A stretch of 15,057 nucleotides of DNA from CAYMDD01 sp964409675. Lineage in GTDB: Bacteria > Pseudomonadota > Alphaproteobacteria > Rickettsiales > SXRF01. Under the pieces are notes generated by a model, which worked only from the letters and a program-made list of their open reading frames with translations, had not been told where the DNA came from and did no database searches. The translations under genes were made by a program, and so were the position numbers. Positions within the stretch are counted from its first letter, which is position 1. Each line of letters begins with the position of its first letter. Below are positions 1 through 7,322 of the stretch, one piece after another. The stretch lies in assembly GCA_964409675.1 (NCBI GenBank), contig CAYPEF010000051.1:1-15057 (forward strand). The letters run 5' to 3'.

Positions 1-1664
1 GCCGCCTTGTTTTTCTTCCCCGCCTTCTGCGCATGCTCCCGCGCCGCCGCCACGAAGGAGGCGAACAGCGGGTGCGCCCCGAAGGGGCGGGATTTGAATT
101 CGGGGTGAAATTGCACCGCCATGAACCAGGGATGGTCCTTCAGCTCCACGATTTCCGGCAAATGGCCGCGCGGAGACAGGCCGGAGAAGCGCAGGCCCGC
201 CTGCTCCAGCTCCTCGCGGTAGGCGATGTTCACCTCATAGCGGTGGCGGTGGCGCTCGGAGATGTGGGGGGCGCCGTACACGCGCTCGGCCAGCGTGCCG
301 GGCTGGATTTCGCAGTCATAGGCCCCTAAGCGCATGGTGCCGCCTAAGTCGCCCTCGCGCGAGCGGGTTTCCAGCACGTTGCCGCGCATCCATTCCGTCA
401 TCAGGCCGATCAGCGGGCCGCGCCCGTCCTTGTCCTCATAAGGGCCGAACTCGGTGGAAGACGCGTCCGCCATGCCAAGCACATTGCGGGCGAACTCGAT
501 CACCGCCAGCTGCATGCCGAAGCAGATGCCGAGATACGGAATGTTGTTTTCGCGCGCATACTGAATGGCGGCGAGCTTGCCTGCTACGCCACGTTCGCCG
601 AAGCCGCCCGGCACCAAAATGGCGTCCACGCCGGCGAATTCCTTGCCCAACGCGTCTTTGTCCAGCGCCGCCGCGTCCACCCAGCGCACGCGCGCTTTCA
701 GGCGGTTGGCAATGCCCGCATGGTCGATGGCTTCATCAAGCGATTTATAGGCGTCGCCGATGCCGGTGTATTTGCCGACGATGGCGATGTTCACCTCCCC
801 TTGCGGGTGGTGAATGCGCTCAAGAATATCTTCCCAGCGCGCCAGATCAATCTGCCGGTGGTCGGGTGCGATGCCGAAATGGCGCAGCACTTCGCGGTCC
901 AGCCCCTGCTCGCTGTAGCGGCGCGGCACTTCATAGATGCTTGCCACGTCTATGCCCTGAATCACGCATTCTTCGCGGATATTGCAGAACAGCGCGATCT
1001 TGCGGCGTTCGGAAAGCGGAATCTCGCGGTCGGCGCGGCAGAGCAATATATCCGGCTGGATGCCAATGCTTCTCAGCTCCTTCACCGAGTGCTGCGTGGG
1101 CTTGGTTTTCAATTCTTTGGCGGCGGCGATGTAGGGCACCAGCGTTAAGTGCATGAACAGCACGCGGTCGCGCCCCATCTGGTAGCCCAGCTGGCGGATG
1201 GCCTCGAAGAAGGGCAGCCCCTCGATGTCGCCGACCGTGCCGCCGATTTCGCACAGCACGAAATCCTCTTCCTCGGTATCCTTTAAAATGAATTCCTTGA
1301 TCAGGTCGGTGACATGCGGAATCACCTGCACGGTGCCACCCAGATAATCGCCGCGGCGCTCCTTGGTGAGGAGCGTTGAATATATCTGCCCGGTGGTGAC
1401 GTTGTCGGATTTGCGGGCGTTCACGCCGGTGAAGCGCTCGTAATGACCCAGATCCAGGTCGGTCTCCGCCCCGTCTTCGGTGACGAACACCTCGCCGTGC
1501 TGCGTGGGGTTCATGGTGCCGGGATCGACGTTCAGATACGGGTCCAGCTTGCGCATGCGCACTTTATAGCCGCGTGCTTGCAAGAGTGATGCAAGCGATG
1601 CCGAAGCCAAGCCTTTGCCAAGTGACGATACCACACCGCCGGTGATAAAAATGAATCGGGTCAT
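1..1664 (-). CDS. pyrG: CTP synthase (3' end cut by window edge)
   Basis: CTP synthase makes CTP from UTP, ATP and glutamine in the cytoplasm, the last step of pyrimidine nucleotide synthesis. About 554 codons are visible and the frame is still open at base 1; E. coli PyrG has 545 residues, so only a few C-terminal residues are missing. The N-terminal synthetase domain opens MTRFIFITGGVVSSLGKG, with the ATP-binding loop. The C-terminal class I glutamine amidotransferase domain shows the nucleophile in YLGICFGMQLA (Cys381) and the His/Glu pair in VQFHPEF (His520, Glu522). The start is the ATG at 1664-1662, preceded by AGAGGA about 8 bases upstream. It is the last visible gene of the tpiA-secG-receiver-pyrG series, 81 bases after the receiver gene. 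Identification is firm. Confidence 0.97.
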   Translation of the reverse strand, partial: MTRFIFITGGVVSSLGKGLASASLASLLQARGYKVRMRKLDPYLNVDPGTMNPTQHGEVFVTEDGAETDLDLGHYERFTGVNARKSDNVTTGQIYSTLLTKERRGDYLGGTVQVIPHVTDLIKEFILKDTEEEDFVLCEIGGTVGDIEGLPFFEAIRQLGYQMGRDRVLFMHLTLVPYIAAAKELKTKPTQHSVKELRSIGIQPDILLCRADREIPLSERRKIALFCNIREECVIQGIDVASIYEVPRRYSEQGLDREVLRHFGIAPDHRQIDLARWEDILERIHHPQGEVNIAIVGKYTGIGDAYKSLDEAIDHAGIANRLKARVRWVDAAALDKDALGKEFAGVDAILVPGGFGERGVAGKLAAIQYARENNIPYLGICFGMQLAVIEFARNVLGMADASSTEFGPYEDKDGRGPLIGLMTEWMRGNVLETRSREGDLGGTMRLGAYDCEIQPGTLAERVYGAPHISERHRHRYEVNIAYREELEQAGLRFSGLSPRGHLPEIVELKDHPWFMAVQFHPEFKSRPFGAHPLFASFVAAAREHAQKAGKKNKA

Positions 1665-1745
1665 ATAATATTCCTCTTCGTCCATATGCTACGACCGCTT
1701 TTAAAAAGCAAGGCAATCTGCCGCGCGGTGGCCATTGTGCATTTT

Positions 1746-2300
1746 TCAACCACGCCCAATACCTGCTTCCACATCAAGCGCCTGGCGCACTGTTTCAAGA
1801 AAATTCGCCACTTCATACGGCTTGTTCACTACCGCCACAATTCCACGGGGAAGACTATCCGCGAACTGCTCGTTTCTTCTATGGAAAACCGGGCGTTTTT
1901 GTTGCATCAGAGGATGAGATAACTCGCGAAACATGTGGGTATTTTCCAGCGCCTCCATAGAATTTGCCGTGCATAGAAGGATTGGCGGTGGTGAAGGGAT
2001 GTTACCGCATACTGCTTTAGCGAACCCTATGCCGTTACCAAACCGGCCACCTATGGCCTCGGGCATGTCGCAATCGCTGATAATCAGATCATAGGGCTTA
2101 TGCAGATCTTGAAGCATTTTCCATGCCTGTTCAGGATGGCTGGTGCAATCCACATGATACCCCTGCTCACGGAGAATCTTCACCTCCAGGTTGAGCAGTC
2201 CTTCTTCATCGTCCAGGCATAGAATACGCGGCTGATCTCGCCCTGCTTGGCGGCCTGGCGCATGCCGCTTTACATGAGGCCGATGCCTGAAGGATGCCAT
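1746..2300 (-). CDS. stand-alone response regulator receiver protein
   Basis: This 184-residue protein has one CheY-like receiver domain and no output domain. The acidic pocket is Asp30/Asp31 in RILCLDDEE, the phospho-acceptor is Asp76 in LIISDCDMPE, the switch residue is Thr111 in ILLCTAN, and the conserved lysine is Lys160 in VVNKPYE. Thr111 and Lys160 lie 49 residues apart, against about 22 in CheY, so roughly 27 extra residues (about 119-150, basic and polar) sit between beta4 and beta5. A basic, His/Arg-rich stretch of about 24 residues precedes beta1. The ATG directly follows the secG stop (TAAATG), suggesting coupled translation, but no good ribosome site is seen and the true start may be downstream. 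G+C is about 50% over 1921-2160, well below the neighbours, which hints at later acquisition. No partner kinase is in the window and its target is unknown. Confidence 0.85.
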   Translation of the reverse strand: MASFRHRPHVKRHAPGRQAGRDQPRILCLDDEEGLLNLEVKILREQGYHVDCTSHPEQAWKMLQDLHKPYDLIISDCDMPEAIGGRFGNGIGFAKAVCGNIPSPPPILLCTANSMEALENTHMFRELSHPLMQQKRPVFHRRNEQFADSLPRGIVAVVNKPYEVANFLETVRQALDVEAGIGRG

Positions 2301-2639
2301 TTACTCAGGCTTGGGCACTGCCGGTTCGGCAGGAGCCGGTATGTCTTTGGTGCTCGAATTGGCCGGCGCAGTGACTGCCGGTTCACTCACGCTATCCACT
2401 ACCGAGTGCCGCCCGGATTGCCCGGCCATGATGGCCAGCGCCAGGCTGGAGGTGAGGAAAATCGTGGCCAGAATGGCGGTGGTGCGGGTAAGCAAATTGG
2501 CCTGTGAGCGCCCGGAGAGAAACTGGTTGCCGCCGCCCCCGGAGAGGCCCATGCCGTCCGCGTCGCTGCGCTGGAGCAGAATCAGCGCGATCATGAAAAG
2601 CACCACTATCGTGTGGATGACCAGCAATACCGTATACAT
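2301..2639 (-). CDS. secG: preprotein translocase subunit SecG
   Basis: SecG is the small accessory subunit of the SecYEG channel in the inner membrane. This 112-residue protein has two membrane spans, about residues 3-22 and 52-72. Between them lie the family hallmarks LLQRSDADG, the glycine-rich GGGGNQFLSGR stretch and LTRTTAILA. The tail from about residue 80 is Pro/Ala/Glu-rich and low in complexity, as in many alphaproteobacterial SecG proteins. The start at 2639 is supported by AAAGGAAG (complement of 2647-2654) about 7 bases upstream. The stop codon abuts the ATG of the receiver gene with no spacer. Confidence 0.95.
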   Translation of the reverse strand: MYTVLLVIHTIVVLFMIALILLQRSDADGMGLSGGGGNQFLSGRSQANLLTRTTAILATIFLTSSLALAIMAGQSGRHSVVDSVSEPAVTAPANSSTKDIPAPAEPAVPKPE

Positions 2640-2726
2640 TCCTTATCTTCCTTTATGTTATAAGCCGGGTTGGCATATTGCGGATGCCGAGGATAAAATT
2701 CCCGGCTGCACCCGGCGCAATAGGGC

Positions 2727-2755
2727 AGATTAGCGCGGGCGGGGAGGTTTTTCAA
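2727..2755 (-). promoter_or_regulatory. sigma70-like promoter for secG-receiver-pyrG
   Basis: On the minus strand TTGAAA (2755-2750) is followed after exactly 17 bases by TAATCT (2732-2727), a good match to TTGACA-N17-TATAAT. The predicted start is near 2720, giving a leader of about 80 bases before the secG ATG. This would let secG, the receiver gene and pyrG be transcribed independently of tpiA. It is predicted from sequence only. Confidence 0.5.
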
Positions 2756-2806
2756 ATACTTCCTGTCGGCAGGGGCTTTGTTTGGGAATTCCCTGCATTA
2801 TCCCCG

Positions 2807-2832
2807 TCATCCCCGCACTGCGGCGGGGATGA
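2807..2832. repeat. REP-like perfect hairpin across the tpiA stop codon
   Basis: TCATCCCCGC (2807-2816) and GCGGGGATGA (2823-2832) form a perfect 10-bp stem around a 6-base loop. The sequence resembles the dispersed 'CGTCATCCCCGC...GCGGGGATG' palindromes of many alphaproteobacterial genomes. It encodes the last residues and the stop of tpiA. No T-run follows in the direction of tpiA transcription, so it is not a standard intrinsic terminator, though it could slow 3' decay of the mRNA or attenuate read-through into secG. Confidence 0.6.
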
Positions 2833-3526
2833 TGGCGCAGAAATCGTCCGCCGACAGGCTGGCACCGCCGACCAGCGCACCGCCGACACTGGGCAGATGG
2901 AGGATTTCCTTGGCATTTCCGGGCTTTACGGAGCCGCCGTAAAGGATTTGCACATCCCGTCCGGCGGCGCGGGCGATGCAGGCATGCATAGCCTCAATAT
3001 CCGTGAGCGTCGGCGTTTTCCCGGTGCCGATGGCCCAAACCGGCTCATAGGCAAGTACGCATTCGCCCGCGGGCAAGGCGGCTTTCACCTGCATGGTCAC
3101 CACCGTTTCCGCTTCGCCGCGGTCGCGCTGCAACAGGGTTTCGCCGACGCAGATAATGGGGATAAGCCCTGTTTTCAGAGCCGCTTGCGCCTTGGCGTGC
3201 ACGGCTTCGTCGTCTTCCGCGTGGTACTGGCGGCGCTCGGAATGGCCGAGGATGACGTGGGTGCAGCCAGCTTCTTTCAGCATATAGGCGCTGATATCGC
3301 CGGTATAGGCCCCCTCTTCCTGCGGCGCGCAGTCCTGCCCGCCGATCAGCAGCGTATCCCCCACGGCCGCGCTGATTTCGCGCAGCAGGGTGGCGGGCGG
3401 GCAGAGCAGTATGTCGGCGGCGGGCTTCTCAGCGCGCACATAGGCGGCGACGGCGGCGGCCAGCGGCAGCGCCTGGGCGCGATGGCCGTGCATCTTCCAG
3501 TTTCCGGCGATCAGCTTGCGGGTCAT
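2807..3526 (-). CDS. tpiA: triosephosphate isomerase
   Basis: The enzyme interconverts dihydroxyacetone phosphate and glyceraldehyde 3-phosphate in glycolysis and gluconeogenesis. The 239-residue TIM barrel shows the substrate lysine in AGNWKMHG (Lys11), the electrophilic His95 in ILGHSERR, the catalytic base Glu161 in AYEPVWAIGTGKTPT (with flexible loop 6), and the phosphate-binding ILYGGSVKPGNA near the C terminus. An upstream in-frame ATG at 3565 would add 13 residues (MQPVTLFIRYNTA), but the family normally begins MxRKLIAGNWKM, so the start is placed at 3526. No clear Shine-Dalgarno site precedes it. It is divergent from ppiD, with 119 bases between the starts. The C terminus AIIPAAVRG is encoded by a REP-like palindrome. 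Confidence 0.96.
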   Translation of the reverse strand: MTRKLIAGNWKMHGHRAQALPLAAAVAAYVRAEKPAADILLCPPATLLREISAAVGDTLLIGGQDCAPQEEGAYTGDISAYMLKEAGCTHVILGHSERRQYHAEDDEAVHAKAQAALKTGLIPIICVGETLLQRDRGEAETVVTMQVKAALPAGECVLAYEPVWAIGTGKTPTLTDIEAMHACIARAAGRDVQILYGGSVKPGNAKEILHLPSVGGALVGGASLSADDFCAIIPAAVRG

Positions 3527-3645
3527 GGCGGTATTGTACCTTATAAAAAGTGTAACCGGCTGCACTTAGCACAGATATTATCGCTTTGACAACACGCGCG
3601 GGTATTGTAGTTACATCGGGTGCAACTCTAACCGGTTATATCCAC

Positions 3646-5556
3646 ATGCTTAACACCCTCCGCCAGCATACCGGCGGCCTGATCGCCAAAATCCTGATTG
3701 CCCTGCTGGTCTTGAGCTTCGGCGTCTGGGGCGTAGGCGACGTGCTGCGCAGCCACGGCATGAAAAACGAAGTGGCGAAAGTGGACGGCCACCCGGTGAG
3801 CATCCAGGCGTTCCAGCGCGAGTATAAAAACGCAGAGGACGATCTGCGCCAGCGCCTCGGTGCGGATTACACACCGGAACTGGCGCGGGCGCTCGGCCTG
3901 CCGAAGCAGGTGCTGAACCGGCTGATCGAGCGGCAATTGCTGCTGGCGGAAAGCCGCACGCTCGGGCTGATCCCGAGCGATGAGGCGGTGGCGCGCGCGA
4001 TTCGCAAGAATACCATATTCTTTAATGAGAAAAACGTCTTCGACAAATCCCGCTTCGTGGAATCCCTGCGCCGCAATAACCTCTCGGAAGCAGCCTATAT
4101 CGACATCTTGCGCGACCAGATGGGCATTCAGCTCCTGATCGAGACCGTCACCGCTGCCCCGGTGCTGCCGGAAAGCGAAGTGGCGACCATTGCAGGCATG
4201 CGCGCAGAAAAGCGCGTGGCGGAGATTTACCAGTTGCCTCTGTCGCTGGTGCATGACGGGCCGAACCCGGACGATGCGGCGCTGGAGGCCTATTATAAGG
4301 CGCACGCGCAGGAATTCACCGTGCCGGAGCTGCGCCGCTTTTCCTATGTCAGCTTTACCAGCGGAAACGTGAAAGACGCCAAACCGACCGATGCGGAGAT
4401 TGAGCGCGCCTACCAAGAACGCCGAGAGGAATTCACCAGGCCGGAGCGCAGGAAAGTGGAGCAGATGCTGTTTTCCGCCAAGGCAAAAGCCGATGCCGCC
4501 AGCGCCATGCTGAAAGAAGGCAAGCCATTCGCAGATGTGGCAGCCAAGGCGGGAGCGCTCAACAAAACCAATTTGTCGCTCGGCGCTATTGGCAAGGAAT
4601 CGCTGCCGGAATCGGCGAAAGAAGCGGTATGGGCGCTGAAAGCGGAAGAAGCGAGCGCACCCATCAAGGATGATTTCGGCTGGCATATTTACCGCGTCAC
4701 CGGGACACTTCCCGGCGGCGTGCTTCCGCTTGCGGAAGTGAGGGCACAGATTGAGAAAGACCTGCAGGAGCAAGGCAGCGGCAGCGCCCTCAGCCAGCTG
4801 GCTAACAAGCTGGAGGATATGCTCGCCGGCGGCGGCACGCTGGAAGAAGCGGCAAAAAGCCTGGGCCTGAGCGTTAAGCATCTCGGCCCCGTGGATCGGC
4901 AGGGCAACCAGCCGAACGGCCAACCCGCCAAAGACCTGCCCGAAGCACCGGAATTCCTCGCCAACGCGTTCAAGACAGATGCCGGGAACGACTCTTCCGT
5001 GTTCATGGGCGAAGGCGGCACGTATTATCTTGTTCACATGGATGAAGTGACGCCTGAGCAGCCGAAACCGCTGGCGCAGGTGAAAGAAGAAGTAACCGCC
5101 GGGTGGAAAAAAGAGCAGAAGCTGGAGCGCCTGCAAAAGCTCGCCAATGACACCGCCGCCGCCATGAATGACCCCGCCAAACGCGTGGAAGCGTTGAAGA
5201 AACTCGGCGTCAATCCCTTCTCCTCCGGCCCGCTGAAGCGCGGCGAAACCAAAGCGGCGAACGGCACGCCCTTGCCCCCGGCGCTGGTGGATGAGCTGTT
5301 TACGCTCACGCCCGGTCAAAGCAGCAAGCCGGTGGCGGCGGTGGGCAACAGCATGATGATCGCCGTGCTGAAGGAGCGCATCAAAGCCCCCGCGAACGCG
5401 GACGGCAAGGATATCGCCGGCTTCCGCCAGACGCTGGAGGAAATGAGCCGGCAGGAATTGCTGCGCGAATATATCGATTACCTGCACGATAAGCATCCCG
5501 TGTCCATCGATGCGGAAGCCGTGGCGCTGGCCAGCGGCGCGAATAGAGAGCCATGA
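3646..5556 (+). CDS. ppiD: PpiD-type periplasmic peptidyl-prolyl isomerase / chaperone
   Basis: The protein is a 636-residue, inner-membrane-anchored folding factor related to SurA/PpiD (E. coli PpiD has 623 residues). It helps newly exported outer-membrane and periplasmic proteins fold. A short cytoplasmic N terminus is followed by one span at about residues 12-31 (LIAKILIALLVLSFGVWGVG), then a SurA_N-like helical region (about 40-170) and a parvulin-type PPIC domain (about 240-350, ending DDFGWHIYRVTG). A Lys/Glu/Ala-rich C-terminal helical region follows. An in-frame ATG-less extension upstream to 3586 has no signal-like features, so the ATG at 3646 just before the membrane anchor is chosen. 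No Shine-Dalgarno site is obvious. A perfect TTGACA lies at 3586-3591, without a convincing -10 box. The stop overlaps the trpE start (ATGA). Confidence 0.92.
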   Translation: MLNTLRQHTGGLIAKILIALLVLSFGVWGVGDVLRSHGMKNEVAKVDGHPVSIQAFQREYKNAEDDLRQRLGADYTPELARALGLPKQVLNRLIERQLLLAESRTLGLIPSDEAVARAIRKNTIFFNEKNVFDKSRFVESLRRNNLSEAAYIDILRDQMGIQLLIETVTAAPVLPESEVATIAGMRAEKRVAEIYQLPLSLVHDGPNPDDAALEAYYKAHAQEFTVPELRRFSYVSFTSGNVKDAKPTDAEIERAYQERREEFTRPERRKVEQMLFSAKAKADAASAMLKEGKPFADVAAKAGALNKTNLSLGAIGKESLPESAKEAVWALKAEEASAPIKDDFGWHIYRVTGTLPGGVLPLAEVRAQIEKDLQEQGSGSALSQLANKLEDMLAGGGTLEEAAKSLGLSVKHLGPVDRQGNQPNGQPAKDLPEAPEFLANAFKTDAGNDSSVFMGEGGTYYLVHMDEVTPEQPKPLAQVKEEVTAGWKKEQKLERLQKLANDTAAAMNDPAKRVEALKKLGVNPFSSGPLKRGETKAANGTPLPPALVDELFTLTPGQSSKPVAAVGNSMMIAVLKERIKAPANADGKDIAGFRQTLEEMSRQELLREYIDYLHDKHPVSIDAEAVALASGANREP

Positions 5557-7061
5557 GACAACCCTTCACCCTCCAGCCCTCTCTGGAAACCTTTACGCAA
5601 GGCCTGAGCGAAGGCGTGCCGCAGCTGGTATGGACGGTGCGCTCGGCGGACCTGGATACTCCCGTTTCCGCCATGCTGCGGCTGATGGATGAGCGCACGC
5701 CGTCGTTCCTGCTGGAATCGGTGGAAAAGGGCGAGACGCGCGGGCGCTACTCGGTGATCGGCCTGCTGCCGGACGTGATCTGGCGCTGCGAAGGCGACAA
5801 GGCGGAAATCGCCTATGCCGACTCACCGCACGGGGCGGAGTTCGCGCCCTGCGAGGACACCAGCCTGGAGGCATTCCGCGCGCTCTACCAGGCGTCGCAA
5901 TTCCCCATTCCGGAAGGCCTGCCGCCGATGGCTGCCGGGGTGGTGGGGTATATGGCCTATGACATGGTGCGCCAGATGGAGCATCTGCCGAACATGCCGG
6001 AAGATACGCTGCATATCCCCGACGCCTGCTTCGTCCGCCCGAAAATCATGGTAATTTTTGATGCGGTGACGGACAAGATGTTCATCATCACCGCCCTGTG
6101 GCCGGACGCCTCGCGCGGCGACGCCCAGGCGGCCTATGCGGCGGCTGAGAAGCGCATAAGCTGGGTGATCGAGCGCCTGCGCGCGCCGCTGCCGCAAAGC
6201 CATTACCGCGGCAACGGGGTGAAGCCGGAGGATTTCACCTCCAACACCCCGCGCGACGCCTACGACATGATGATCGAAAAAGCGCGCGAGCATATCCGCG
6301 CCGGGGATATTTTCCAGGTGGTTCTGTCGCAGCGCTTCCAGGCGAAATTTCCGCTGCCACCCTTTTCTCTCTACCGCGCGCTCAGGCATTTGAACCCGTC
6401 GCCGTTCATGTTCTACCTCAATTTCTGCGATTACCAGATTATCGGCTCCAGCCCGGAAATCCTGGTACGCCTGCGCGATGAGAAAGTCACCATCCGCCCG
6501 ATCGCGGGCACGCGCAAGCGCGGGCGCAACAAGGCAGAAGATGAAGCGCTGGCGAAGGATCTGCTTGCCGACCCGAAGGAGCTTTCCGAGCATTTGATGC
6601 TGCTCGATTTGGGGCGCAACGATGTCGGGCGCGTGGCGAAAATCGGCAGCGTCACCACCACGCAGAAAATGCATATCGAGAATTACAGCCATGTGATGCA
6701 TATCGTCTCCAACGTGGAAGGCGTGATCGATGCGAAATACGACGCGCTCAGCGCCATGGTCGCGGGCTTTCCGGCAGGCACTGTCTCTGGCGCGCCGAAA
6801 GTGCGCGCCATGCAGATCATTGACGAACTGGAGCGGCACAAGCGCAGCTTTTATGCCGGCTGCGTCGGCTATTTCTCCGCCAGCGGCGATATGGATACCT
6901 GCATCGCGCTGCGCACGGGTTTAATTAAAGACGGCGTGCTGACGCTGCAGGCCGGCGGCGGCATCGTCGCCGACTCCAACGCCGAAGACGAATACCAGGA
7001 ATCCCTCAACAAAGCCAAAGCGCTGATGCGCGCGGCGGAACAGGCGGCGGGGTTCGCGTGA
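5553..7061 (+). CDS. trpE: anthranilate synthase component I
   Basis: TrpE converts chorismate to anthranilate with ammonia supplied by TrpG, the committed step of tryptophan synthesis. The protein has 502 residues. The N-terminal domain carries LLES at residues 53-56, the motif tied to tryptophan feedback inhibition, followed by the usual GRYSVIG. The chorismate-binding domain shows IRAGDIFQVVLSQRF, PSPFMFYLNF, GSSPEILVR, RPIAGTRKRG, LDLGRNDVGRV, YSHVMHIVSNVEG and GTVSGAPKVRAM, all typical and intact. The ATG overlaps the ppiD stop by 4 bases, so translation is probably coupled to ppiD. No leader-peptide attenuator is possible directly upstream, because coding sequence is continuous there. 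The partner trpG is not next: a repeat-filled gap and a carbonic anhydrase intervene. Confidence 0.97.
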   Translation: MRQPFTLQPSLETFTQGLSEGVPQLVWTVRSADLDTPVSAMLRLMDERTPSFLLESVEKGETRGRYSVIGLLPDVIWRCEGDKAEIAYADSPHGAEFAPCEDTSLEAFRALYQASQFPIPEGLPPMAAGVVGYMAYDMVRQMEHLPNMPEDTLHIPDACFVRPKIMVIFDAVTDKMFIITALWPDASRGDAQAAYAAAEKRISWVIERLRAPLPQSHYRGNGVKPEDFTSNTPRDAYDMMIEKAREHIRAGDIFQVVLSQRFQAKFPLPPFSLYRALRHLNPSPFMFYLNFCDYQIIGSSPEILVRLRDEKVTIRPIAGTRKRGRNKAEDEALAKDLLADPKELSEHLMLLDLGRNDVGRVAKIGSVTTTQKMHIENYSHVMHIVSNVEGVIDAKYDALSAMVAGFPAGTVSGAPKVRAMQIIDELERHKRSFYAGCVGYFSASGDMDTCIALRTGLIKDGVLTLQAGGGIVADSNAEDEYQESLNKAKALMRAAEQAAGFA

Positions 7062-7131
7062 GGGAAAAAATTGCGCCTCTTTACATTACAAAAGCAAGCA
7101 GCATTATTGCGCGCAACGCCAGCATGTTGAA

Positions 7132-7162
7132 ATACCGTCGTCCCGGCGCAGGCCGGGACCCA
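7132..7162 (+). repeat. REP-like palindromic repeat, copy 1
   Basis: The unit has an internal stem GTCCCGGC (7140-7147) / GCCGGGAC (7152-7159) with a 4-base loop. It matches the reverse complement of copy 2 (7237-7267) over 31 bases with one mismatch, 25 of them contiguous. This sequence type is dispersed in many alphaproteobacterial genomes. Confidence 0.8.
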
Positions 7163-7236
7163 GGCCATGCATCCGCAATAAAGCATAAACCAGGCACAAA
7201 CAGCGCTCGTTTTTTACCTTGTCCGGAGGAGTGGCA

Positions 7237-7267
7237 TGGGTCCCGGCCTGCGCCGGGACGATGGTAT
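7237..7267 (-). repeat. REP-like palindromic repeat, copy 2 (inverted)
   Basis: This is the inverted partner of 7132-7162, with 30 of 31 bases identical after reverse complementing. The two copies are separated by 74 bases, giving a BIME-like arrangement that could fold into one long stem or two separate hairpins in the trpE-can transcript. Confidence 0.8.
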
Positions 7268-7274
7268 GAAAGTG

Positions 7275-7308
7275 TCATGCAATACTATCGCTTGCACTCG
7301 CAATAACG
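7275..7308 (-). repeat. relic of a second dispersed repeat type
   Basis: Read on the minus strand this begins TTATTGCGAGTGCAAGCGAT and continues to TGCATGAC. It resembles the dispersed repeat of the type 'GTCATTGCGAGCGCAAGCGAAGCAATCC' known from alphaproteobacterial genomes, but is diverged. The assignment is from memory of that family and is tentative. Confidence 0.4.
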
Positions 7309-7322
7309 GAAATGAGGTAGTC

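Larger units (their letters stand above)
7062..7322. other. 261-base gap filled with repeat remnants
   Basis: There is no convincing gene between trpE and can. The gap holds a 10-base palindrome TTGCGCGCAA (7107-7116), an inverted pair of 31-base REP-like units (7132-7162 and 7237-7267), and a relic of a second repeat type (about 7275-7308). Short reading frames crossing it translate mainly as repeat-derived strings such as RRPGAGRDPG. No strong promoter for can was recognised. Confidence 0.75.

Noticed and set aside
1697..1709. Short GCTTTT-A-AAAAGC hairpin between the receiver gene and pyrG
   Set aside because: The stem is short and AT-rich with a one-base loop. It is too weak to call a terminator.
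1564..1749. 61-codon minus-strand frame between the receiver gene and pyrG
   Set aside because: It runs into pyrG in the wrong frame and shows no features.
2678..3589. Plus-strand frame of 303 codons across tpiA
   Set aside because: It is antisense to tpiA, which carries every catalytic motif. The Gly/Arg-rich product is a shadow of codon bias.
3628..5496. Very long minus-strand open frame (622 codons) opposite ppiD
   Set aside because: Its product is His/Arg/Phe/Gln-rich with no domain pattern. It is the mirror of GC-rich codons of ppiD, whose membrane anchor and PPIC features are clear.
5500..5553. Tryptophan leader peptide/attenuator before trpE
   Set aside because: ppiD codes right up to trpE with a 4-base overlap, leaving no leader region. 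No Trp-rich short frame with paired hairpins is seen.
5823..6839. Minus-strand frame of 338 codons opposite trpE
   Set aside because: It is the complement of a well-supported gene, with His/Arg-rich low-information translation and no motifs.
7058..7306. Short plus- and minus-strand frames in the trpE-can gap
   Set aside because: They translate the REP-like repeats (RRPGAGRDPG, HGSRPAPGRW), so they are repeat artefacts.
7236..7322. N-terminal extension of carbonic anhydrase from the ATG at 7236
   Set aside because: The extra residues come from the inverted REP-like unit. The ATG at 7323 has a ribosome site and gives the same residue numbering as E. coli Can.
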